A stretch of DNA of 64,000 nucleotides from Callaeas wilsoni (taxonomy: Eukaryota; Chordata; Aves; Passeriformes; Callaeidae). Position numbers and translations under genes: made by a program. How positions within the stretch are numbered: position 1 is the first letter of the stretch; the number at the start of each line of letters is the position of its first letter. The stretch lies in NCBI GenBank assembly GCA_013398955.1, contig VWPU01009512.1, forward strand, positions 124,001 through 188,000, written 5' to 3'. Of the stretch, positions 45,896-64,000 are shown piece by piece. Below the pieces are notes generated by a model. It did no database searches. It worked only from the letters and a program-made list of their open reading frames with translations, and was not told where the DNA came from.

Positions 45896-48724
45896 GTGCA
45901 ACAGCAGATCTACAGCTGCTATTGTGAAACCTAGATAGAGTTTGATATTTGCTTGGAAGTCTTTCACTGATAATTTTTCCACCATTCAGTACTCTTTTCT
46001 AGAGTCAATTTTACTCATATGGGAAAGGTCACTTGGACTGAGACGCTACTAAAATGTGTCAGACTGGTTTTGAGTGGGACTAAATTAAACCTGCAGAAAT
46101 AAAGGTACAATTCCCCTTTATTCACAGAAACATTTCCTCTGATGTTCATGGAAGCATTGCACAGGTGGATTTGTGGCACTTACCAGAATGATTTCCAAAG
46201 CTTCCTCAAGCAGACAGTAAGCCTTAATGTCGAAAGGATGCAGGTCAGCAGGTTTGGGTCTGGGTTTCGGAGAGGGTGAGCAGCTCTGGCCAGCGCCAGT
46301 GGGCAATTTCAATTAAGGCTAGTTAGGCTTGGATCCAGTCTGTCTGCATCTGATTAGAAGGCTGTTTGACAGTGGTTTCTGGAGAAGTTTGTTGTGTTTA
46401 TCATCATTTGGAGCGTAGACATGGAAGGGCAGAGATTATAGAGCCAGGAACTGATTCTGAGCATTTCTAGGACTGCTTATTTTTGTGTCTGCTTTGCAAG
46501 TTCTGATAACTGTTCACAAATGAGGCACAGAACCAGAAACAATTTCACTTGAAAATGTGACCTTTGGACTGGGGAAATTTGGATTCAGAGTTCATAGAAA
46601 ACTAGAAAGCATGAGCAACCTGCACTTTTCAGAGGTGTGATTTCAGAACCAGAAGTTAATTAAGAGTAAGATGGAGAAATCCTATTTCAACCAAACTCTT
46701 TCAACCTGAACTCTTACGTTCTATAGATTTAAATCTGATGGGCCAGGCATTGGCCAGGTCTGGTCTGCCAGCTGAGGACTGTCTACAAAGTGATTTTGAG
46801 TTGAAAAAAGTAGAGGGTTTCACCATCTGTGACCAGTGCAGTGGAATGAAAGTCTATTTTTCAAGTGGGGTGGGCTGCAGAAAAGGAGCACTTCAGCTTT
46901 CCTTTTCAGACCTCATTAGTCTGTGTTCCAGCTATAGCAGACACATTAATCATTTAATCTGTTTCATAAACTGGTTTTCTGCCAGTCTGTTGTTCTGCAC
47001 TTAGATACTTGTTAAATATCCTTCCTATCAGGCTTTATTCTTTCTGGACTCTGGAAACAGAAATTGTTATTTTTGGCTTGAGTGCTTTGAAGTCCTTCAG
47101 TTTTGCTTCTACATTTACACCTGACAGCATCTATCTTCATAGCCTTGTCTTTTTGACCACAGGGACAAGGCAGAAGGTACAAGAGTGCTGAAAATAGATG
47201 TGAATAATTAGTTTTGTGGTAGGGCAAACCGGGTTTGTTTTCAACAATGTCCACTCTCAGCCTGTCACTCTCCTGTTCAGTTTTCCACGGTCACTGTCTC
47301 TGTGCAGCACCTCTGCAGGTTGGCCTTAACTCTTAAAAAGCTCATTTTGTCCCTAAGTGCAAAGTTATTTCAATTTCTGCTTTAACATCATGTAAGTTCT
47401 ATTTTGACTTTGTTCTGCGGATGAAAACAGGGCAAGAAAAATTAGTTTCTTTGTCATTTTTGCTCTTAAGATCTTTTCTGGAGTTGAGAACGAAGTTTTT
47501 AAGGGTGGAATTCATGCTTCCCACACACATTGCCATTAAGAAGGTCATGAAGCTCATCAGCCCCTCTACTGTCTTATTTTTGGAGTGAAATGAAAAGTTA
47601 AAAGCATATAAAATATATTCCACTTTTCTTTGCATATTTACGATATGTTAATAATTGCAGCCAATGTTCTCGAAGTTAGAATTATTATTTCTAATCGTTC
47701 TTGATTTGAAGTGTTATGGTATAGCAGTCAGCTTGTCATGTCTTTGACAAACACATTATCATTCTATTTAAGGAATCAGTTTTAATCTTCAAAGAAAAGG
47801 GCTTAGTTAATTTAGAAGTCAAGCAGAGAGATGGCAGTCATATGAGCTTTTAGCACAATAGATATTCATAAAATATCCCCCATAAAATAGTAAGCCTTAG
47901 GGGCCATAGGGACAGATGCAGTAATATAACATTCCCTCTTTTCTTCCTCCTGCACGTCTACTCCCACTGAGGATGTCAGTGTAGATTCTGAGTCACCTGA
48001 CCTGCCATAAAAAAATAAGGCTTTTTTAATAATCTCCTGTAGAAAAGACAAAAGAGCAGAGCCTTCAAGGGAGTTGATTCAGCTGCTTTTGGGTTAATGT
48101 TCCTGAAGTCAAAGAGAGGACTGTCTTAGTCTCAGAGCAATTATTAAATGCTATTACCTTTGCTTTTGCCATCTGATGGCAGAGTAATACAGCCTCCTGG
48201 GGGAATGAGAAAAACACCAGTATCAGGCATGTTTAAAATGAGACTGAATAAAATTTGCATGAGGTCCTATATGCAGCAGTCCATTAGTACTGCACTCTGA
48301 TAAGAGCTATCTCATGCCTTATGGTCCCTTCTAGAGGAGAGGAATTTTGGCCTTAACAAGGGCTACTTTATCATCATGATTATGGAGCTATTCTTGAACT
48401 CCTGTGAACTCCTGTCTGTCCGACTCTTGCAGCCATCACCACTTTTGCCATTTTCATCCCTGCTGACAATTCCCAGCCTTTTCTTCATAGCACCCTAGAA
48501 AACCACTGGCATTGTTTCAGCCTGCTGGGTACAAATCCATAAGCAGTCAAGAGGGGATTAATATTCTTAACTCCGGGAATTGGTTGTTTCTCTTCCTATC
48601 CCTTTACACTCCCTCTCCTAAATGACATTTTTATCAGCCTTTTTCTTTCCTGAGCATTCAGATTTCTGTATATGTTTGTGCAGAAATGCCAATTTTGATG
48701 TATCTCTGTGCAGCAGTACCCAAA

Positions 48725-49310
48725 TGTGGGATCTTCCTGGTTGGTTTGGACGGGCGGGACGGCTATAGATGAGAGATCTCTGTGGTTAGGTCTCAGAGTA
48801 TGTAGTTTATTTATGAAGGGCGTGGGTATAGTGGCCCTGCTTGGAGCTGCCAGCTGCAGCTCGAAGCAGGCCAGAAAAGTAAGAGAGCAAGAGAAGCAAA
48901 GGTAAGAGCAAGAGAGAGTAAGGGCAAGAAGAAGTAGGGGAAGTAGTGGAAGTAGTATAAGGAGAGGAAAAGAGGGAAAAGAGAGGAAGCAGTAGTAAAA
49001 GAGCGAAGGAAAAGAGCGAGGGGAAAAGAGAGCGAGGTTCTCGTTTACAATACAATAAATCTTCTTCTGTGTTGAATATTCTAATTTCCATTAACCAATC
49101 TAGTACGAGATACAGATCCTATAGCATTTACATACAGCCTATAAGAATTGTTACATTCCCATATTGCGTTACATTTTAAACTCTAGAAACTACTCTTTGG
49201 GACCCTGCTGCTAAGCCAGTAGGGTCTGCTCTGACCCTTGGACTTGTCAGCAGGCAGAGGGTATTGTTCAGTCAGAGAGGGGATTACCTTCTGCTCGCCA
49301 TACCATTGTT
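48725..49310 (-). mobile_element. LTR-like element with long purine tract, antisense
   Basis: On the minus strand the block ends ...AGATCCCACA at 48725, after an AATAAA signal (in CATAAATAAACTACATAC, about 48808-48825) placed as in a retroviral LTR. The upstream part (49080-49200) has the look of avian retroviral U3 DNA, for example TGTAACGCAATATGGGAATG. Between them lies a nearly pure GA-rich tract on the plus strand (about 48865-49035). No target duplication was found, and the far border (near TGGTATGGCGAGC, 49308) is a guess. No viral gene is present. The call rests on pattern only. Confidence 0.4.
48865..49035 (+). repeat. Purine (GA/GGAA)-rich tract
   Basis: About 170 bases composed almost wholly of A and G (agagagagtaagggcaagaa, ggaaaagagcgaggggaaaa and similar), with rare T and C. 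It lies inside the LTR-like element. Such tracts can form triplex or H-DNA and are prone to length change. Confidence 0.75.
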
Positions 49311-49879
49311 TTCCAGTTGATCAGTAACTAAGGTTTGGTATCTCCAAGCTTGCTTTCATTTCAATCTCACTTATAGTTTCCATATTCTCAGCATCTTTTG
49401 CCAGGCAATCATATTTATAAGGCTTTCCTGTTTCATCTTCCCCAACACTCAAACAGGCTGAGTCCAGCCCCAGCCCAGCTGTTCAGCCTCCAGTGGGAAA
49501 CAGACAGGTGGCATGAAGGGTGCTGGAGAGTGCTTTTAGCCCCTCTTATTTCTCTTTCCTGCTTGAGTCTGGAAAGTTGGCTACCAGATTATGAGTAGGA
49601 ATGAAGGCAAATCCATGTAGACCCTATTCCTGCAGAGTTGGTCGTGTGTGTATCCTGTGTATAACAGACCATTGCAATTGGTGGGAGCAGCCTTATGCTG
49701 AGCCAAGGGCTGAAGATACTAAACTATTTGCCAGCTATGGAACAGAAAAAAAGACCAATCTGTCGTTAGTGCTCAAGCCTTGTGCAAGGGGAAGGAAATA
49801 ATTTGAAGTGCGGATTTTTCAATGAACCGAGCGTGCCCACGGAACGGGCGGAGGTGAAAGCACATTAACCAAAACCCGG

Positions 49880-49891
49880 GGGAAATTTCCC
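49880..49891. promoter_or_regulatory. Palindromic kappaB-like site
   Basis: gggaaatttccc is a perfect 12-base palindrome and fits the NF-kappaB/Rel binding pattern. It lies in a small GC-rich patch (about 49815-49960) of otherwise AT-rich intron. Binding is not shown. Confidence 0.25.
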
Positions 49892-51003
49892 TCCCAGCCC
49901 AAACCAGGGCGGGCAGCGTGACCCTGAGCGTGCAATCCCCTCCTCCTCCTGAAAGGCTTCTTGGTGAGTGATTGAAACATGGATGCTTTAGAGGAGAGGG
50001 AGGAGGATCTCTGGTCACAGCCAGATCCTAGAGGTATATTTGCTCTCTATCCTGGCAAAGTCTCCCAGTGCAAATAAGAAAGATATCCTGTAATAAATGA
50101 CCAGTTTTTAAGAAGCTGTGTTTAAGGATTTTTTTCCTAAAATAATCCCACAGACCTTTCTCCATAACAATTCCATTTTTGGAAATTCTGCTTGAAGAAT
50201 CTTTAGTATTAAATGGGAGCGTTTGAAGTGAATCATTTAATTTGCTTAACTTAAAGAGGTTCCTACAACATTTAATTTTAAGCTGATTCTCTCTAATTAA
50301 AGTTCAAGTCACTTTTAAATATTTAGCCTCATTAAATGAAGATCCAGGAAAGAAAATGTGATAGTCTTTTCCTTTTCTGCTTTACCTGAAATATGTATCT
50401 TTTTGGTCTTTAGTTTTGAAACACCAATTTAATTTGAGTTACCAGCAAGAATAATTTCCAGAATTTCAAGCACAATTTAGTATTGTAAATTGAAAAGCTA
50501 GATCAATGAATTCTCTATTATTTTAGAACCTTTCCTTATAACAGTTTTGCTGAGGGAGAGAAGCAGGGCAGAATCAAACTCCATGTGGGTTAAGTGTTCA
50601 CACATATAAATGGGCAGTTAAATATTATTTCACACTTGAAATATTGGGGAATTTTTTGACGATGTGCTTGCTGAGGTGTTTTAGTAACTTGACCTGGTTG
50701 GCCTGTGTCCTCAAACTTGTGCATCTCGAAGGCAGGAGTGTGAGATCTGTGTTTAGTTTGAGGAATTCAGTGGGATGGATGGTTACACAGCTGGTTGTGA
50801 AGATCAGACCATTTTAGGGGACTCTCCCACTGCAGTCAGTCATTCTGTTCCCAGCTGGCTAAGTTTGAAAATGTGAACTTGATATCTATCTAATAAGCAA
50901 GTACTGGCCGTTTTCTCACTGGTTCTCTCTGCTTATTTCTTGGCTGGTGGCTATTCATGCTATTCATGTTCAGTTGATTTTCTTTTTTTTTTTTTTTTTG
51001 CAG

Positions 51004-51060
51004 CCTAACTGACTATGACACCAGAAAAATTAGTGAGCGTTCTGTCTCCATGATTAATCA
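51004..51060 (+). other. ADCY5: Possible stop-containing (poison) exon
   Basis: A run of 17 T (50983-50999) followed by gcag looks like a strong acceptor, and gtgagc at 51061 like a good donor. Together they bracket 57 bases. Spliced between exon 8 and exon 9 (both phase 0), the insert would read Pro-Asn-stop (TGA at 51010-51012) and end the protein within C1b. A chance T run is the alternative. No transcript evidence is available here. Confidence 0.2.
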
Positions 51061-52689
51061 GTGAGCTTTCAGTTTTGGCACTGTGTTGTAGGATTACTTA
51101 GAGGATAAATAAATAAATCAATCAGATATTTCTGACAACTGTAAAATAATTAGAATTAGGCAAAAGAAGAAGGAAAAAACCACGCAACAAAAAGTTGAAT
51201 GATCATACTTCAATGTGAAATCAGAAAGTACTTTTTTTTTTTTTTTTCTTTGCTTGGATAACTGGACATGCTAACTTTGAATCAACATTACTATTTCCTT
51301 CTTCCCACTGGATCTGCTGCTGGTAACATGGGACAGAGAGACTTCCTTGATCTGAATTTCCAATGGGTTGAGTTGAAGTGGCAGTTTCTGTTTAAGAGTG
51401 TGGTTTTAGTCCTAAACGGAGTACGTAAAAATGGAAATCGCTCTCTCCATGAATCACAGTCCTGGCTGCTGACCTGAGTGACAGACCTCACTTTTTCCCT
51501 CTGGCAAAGCTGGTGCTGTTCAGGGACACTGTGTTGGCTTTCTCTCTGCCATGTGGCCACATTGCTAACTCATTGCAAGGGCAAACTCTGTTCTCATTTA
51601 GTATCTGGTCAGTGTTGTTGTTTCTGATGGTGTTGGACAAGGCGGCTGTGGGAAGACTTTTGCCCAAAGCTGTTTTCTTTTCCACAGTCAGGATGGATCT
51701 CAGTGTGCTGAACCCAGAATGGCTGCTGCTGCAGGTCCAGCAGCTGGAATATCCTCACGTGCCCTGAGCACTTTTGGCCTGAGGTCTCTGGGAGAAAAAC
51801 AAAAGCAATTCTTCATATCTCCCAGCTACATTTGTTTTATGTTTTGGAACACAGGGTACAAACTCTGTGCCTGAGTATTTGACCCTACTTGTCAAATATA
51901 CAACTTTTCTTGACTACAGTTAAATTTAAGCCAAGATGTCAGAGGGCATATTTTGTTTCAGCCCATGCAAAATGGCAATTTTGATGCAATTTGGTCTGTT
52001 AGGTATGTTAATGCTAAACATATAAACTTATGCCTGCATATATAATTTTGTCTAAGGCCTTCTAGCCATTAAAACTATAGATGACTCATAAATACACTTA
52101 GTCAATTCAGGTGGTCCTGAAAGGATTGTAAATATTTGGGCTATTGCAAATATTATCAAAAATTTCTGAAATCTTATTCAAGAAAACATGTTCTGTGTGT
52201 GCATGTGATGAGGAGAGGAGCAGGGAGACCCCTGAGAGAGATGAAAACCAAAATGCATCAATTGCCCTTAGCTGAGCCCTGACATAAAGCCTTGTTGAAT
52301 ATAGAGGTTGATTTCTGTTATTGTCTGAGTTTGTTTCAAGTAAAATACATCCTCAGTTATAAGATCAGTACAATTTCCATTGTATCATTTGTAATGGTGA
52401 CTGCTGAAAAGAAGACACCTGAAATAAAGTGTGCCAGCAGTCAGCTGAAACATTTCCTTTATCTGCACTTCCATGAATTTATATCTGAAGGAATGTGTTT
52501 TTCCAAAGCTGCGCTGTCTGCCCGCTGACACGGCTGCACAAAATATTGCTGTGGGTGGGTAAAGCCGTCCATCCACACCTAACAAATGAGTGCCCTGAAA
52601 AGTCCCCTGTGAAATGCCGTTCCCGGGATGCTTTGTGTGCTCAAGGTCAGCCTGTTTGCTCACCCTTGTGCCCTTTTCCTTTCTTTCAG

Positions 52690-52712
52690 GGTTTCGAGGA
52701 CCCCAAGGACAA
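52690..52712 (+). CDS. ADCY5: ADCY5 exon 9: 23-nt microexon in C1b
   Basis: These 23 bases encode GFEDPKD plus the first two bases of a lysine codon. They are preceded by ccttttcctttctttcag and followed by gtaagc. The length agrees with human exon 9 by my reckoning of the coding numbering. Because 23 is not a multiple of three, skipping it would shift the frame in exon 10, so inclusion must be efficient. It lies in the middle of C1b. The upstream intron is 13.8 kb and the exon 8 donor is weak, which makes this the most delicate splicing step of the window. Confidence 0.95.
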
Positions 52713-61862
<9,150 letters not shown>

Positions 61863-61950
61863 CTCTACATTTATGCTGGGTTTTTACCTGACCTGTTTCC
61901 TGATCCTGACCACAGTGGTGTTTGTTTCGGTCATTTACTCCTGTGTAAAG
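61863..61950 (+). CDS. ADCY5: ADCY5 exon 12: membrane span 8
   Basis: This 88-nt exon completes the split histidine and encodes STFMLGFYLTCFLILTTVVF and VSVIYSCVK. This is one long hydrophobic segment, span 8, ending in a lysine on the cytoplasmic side. Compared with the human version as I remember it ([20 protein letters not shown]) the changes are conservative. The acceptor is cctttatttcag and the donor is gtgagt. The frame is in phase 0 at the end; exon 13 lies beyond the window. Confidence 0.96.
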
Positions 61951-64000
61951 GTGAGTACTGTGGTTTCTTTGTAGTCCTCTGCCTAAGATAACCAGATCAG
62001 CAATCTGCTCCTTCAGCTAACAGAGCGTGTTTTGTTAGCCATCCTTTCCACACTATGTGATAAGGGTTACAGAAAAAGCCTTTGATAAGGCAGAATGAAC
62101 TGCAAACAGATGTTAGGGTTGGCATCTCTTTAGCTCAGCAAGAAGTAATCACTCTGTGGATCTGCATGTCTATTAAGTCCCCTGCAGACACTCTCATATT
62201 TGATATAAGAAGAGCACATTTTCCAATGTGGGACCAAACACTGACCATTCATTTCCTCCCTGTAAACTTCCTGCAGAGTCGCTCTGTACTGGCCCCTGCT
62301 GCATATGCATGTTTGGGTAGGCAGATAATCAGAAGCAGAATATCATCAAGGAAGAATGTCCTGGAGGGAAGTAGAAGCTGTAAATATATAGAATTTTATC
62401 AGCCTTTCTCAGATGAGTGTACAGAGCTTCCAACATACGGCGGGCTCTTTCTTGTAGCTGGCTTTGATCAGCAAAGAAATACATTGTGTGAAATCCAAAA
62501 ACATATTAATTCTTCTTGTCAGCCTCTGGTAAATTGGCAGTGAGCACTGTGGGAAGGGTGATGTGCTCATCTATTTCACTCAAAGGTTTTCCTATTAAAA
62601 ACATTCATGTGTTTTAGTTTTAGGGATCCTTCAGGTCTAGAAGTATCTGAACATGGAATACGCTCAGATTCAGGTTCCTTACCCCAAGCTCAGCTTTGTT
62701 CCTCAGTGCCTGGAATAAAATAGCTCAGTAGCATTACGTTTCCTACAGAAGAAACAGTGGGATAATGGATAATGTCAGGCAGATGATTTGTCTCACTTTA
62801 ATTATCTTCTCTGTGCCATTTTCAACAGTTGAATGTGGGTGCTCTTGACAGACTTGCACCTTACATGTCTTTTTTTGGTTTTATTTAAAGTTAGATTTGG
62901 AAATTAAACTTTGCCTTCTCATATAAGAGCTGCAAACTGTTCCCAGTGAAGGAAGCTTCAAGTTCTATTTGAACTTAACAACTAACTCACGGGGTTTCCT
63001 TTGGCCTTATGACAACTTTAAAGGGAACCTAGTTTGTAAGTGCAGCATGCCATTGGTCTTGCTTGTTTACCAGCAGTGAGAAGTCGAGTCAGAAATAACA
63101 CTGCTGATGGGAAGGCTTGGGTCCCTGGAGCTGGGGAACAGTACCCACGGATGCCTGGTTAAATTTGGTGTGTCCATTGCACTTGAGGATGCTACTAAAA
63201 CTCATTCATTTGTAAACTGGTATCAGCAGTAAATGTGATTAGCAGTTAATTAACAACCAGTGTGACAAGATTTTGGTCACAGCCACAGAGAACTTGGGAA
63301 TTCGGTGCCGAGCCGTGCTGCCTCCTCACGCTGCAGCTCTCTGGCAGCACCATCCCAGCACTCTGCCAGCCAAGCAGGGCCACGCCAACTCACTGGCTCT
63401 GCTGGGACGAGAGCTGGGAGCTCTGGAGCACCCGAGCTGCCTGACTTGCAACCAGACAGATTCCAAGGCTCAGAGCTGTTTGTACCCACTGGCATTTACA
63501 GGCCTCTTCCATGTACTGACAGCAGCACTCGATTCTGCTGTCATCATTCAAATCCTTTGGTTTTGGCTTGGGCTTTTTGGTTTAAAATTATTACTCATCT
63601 TAATTACTGATTAATTTAAAAGGCACACAGGACTTTTCAGTCTCCAGGACGGAAGGCAGATTTCAGTCTTGCTTTCTTCGCCTTGATCTTCCAAATTCCT
63701 GTAGAAGAGGTCTATTCAGTGGTGTCTGCAACTGTTTCTAGGCTGGCTTTGCCTCAGTGCACAGGATCTGGATACATAAGACATCAGAGGAAATTCAGAA
63801 TAACATCAGAATTTAATGGGATTTTCTGAAGCCCCTGATATTTCCAGCAGTGAGTTTTCATCCCCACAACATGCTCATGTATAACATCCAGTGTGGCCTC
63901 TGTGCAGAGATTGCAAATATTGAAAATATTGGGCCTTGTAGTTCTGGTTCCTTTTTGATTACCCCGATCTTAGTGCTTCAAATTCACCTCTGCTGACAAC
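61951..64000 (+). other. ADCY5: ADCY5 intron 12 (5' part)
   Basis: Non-coding sequence to the window end. The expected next exon (starting LFP... in human) was looked for and not found. An ORF of 153 codons at 62082-62543 and short frames near 63270-63610 show no family features. Confidence 0.8.

Larger units (their letters stand above)
38934..52689 (+). other. ADCY5: ADCY5 intron 8 (13.8 kb)
   Basis: This is the most structured intron of the window. In order it holds a CpG island (42075-42390), an old CR1-like relic and a CR1 end (43500-44079), a fold-back duplication at an N (44067-44163), an 18-base A run (44301-44318), a perfect hairpin (45851-45888), an LTR-like element with a purine tract (48725-49310), a kappaB-like palindrome (49880-49891), T runs (50983-50999, 51232-51247) and a possible stop-containing exon (51004-51060). 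The stretches 38934-42000 and 45900-48700 show nothing I recognise. Confidence 0.85.

Noticed and set aside
48807..49091. 94-codon antisense ORF with long Leu/Ser/Pro runs
   Set aside because: It is only the translation of the purine tract on the opposite strand inside the LTR-like element.
62082..62543. 153-codon ORF downstream of exon 12, first thought to be the next coding exon
   Set aside because: It does not contain the expected continuation after span 8 and has no cyclase features.

Overview
The window is vertebrate nuclear DNA, almost certainly from a bird. It lies inside one gene, ADCY5 (adenylyl cyclase type 5), read on the + strand. Bird origin is inferred from several CR1 retroposon 3' ends of avian type, from two ERV-type LTR candidates, and from large introns with very few other repeats. 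A songbird is possible, but the sequence does not prove it.

Ten consecutive coding exons are visible, at 2622-2743, 24712-24823, 25001-25128, 28724-28882, 29083-29224, 38793-38933, 52690-52712, 57252-57396, 59022-59119 and 61863-61950. Their lengths are 122, 112, 128, 159, 142, 141, 23, 145, 98 and 88 nt. All have AG/GT borders, and their phases join into one open frame of 1158 nt (386 codons). Lengths and phases agree with human ADCY5 exons 3 to 12 as I recall them; for example, the human splice position c.2088+1 falls at the end of the sixth exon here. The window opens in intron 2 and closes in intron 12. It therefore lacks the N-terminus, most of the first membrane bundle (exons 1-2), most of the second bundle and the whole C2 catalytic half.

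The exons encode, in order: the end of the signalling helix and start of C1a (exon 3); the C1a catalytic core with both metal-binding aspartates (exons 4-7); the C1b regulatory region (exons 8-10, including a 23-nt microexon); and membrane spans 7 and 8 (exons 11-12).

The other ~98% is intron. Intron 3 (22 kb) is mostly unique sequence with a CR1 end near 19.8 kb. Intron 7 (9.6 kb) holds two CR1 ends and an antisense LTR candidate (36452-37022). Intron 8 (13.8 kb) is the most structured. It contains a dense CpG island (42075-42390), an old CR1-like relic plus a CR1 end, a local fold-back duplication at the only N of the window (44119), a perfect 17-bp hairpin (45851-45888), a second LTR-like element with a long purine tract (48725-~49310), a kappaB-like palindrome and a possible stop-containing exon (51004-51060).

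I found no second protein-coding gene, tRNA, rRNA or CRISPR array, and nothing that amounts to a new biological system. The best leads are the intron 8 CpG island (possible internal promoter) and the splicing arrangement around the 23-nt microexon.
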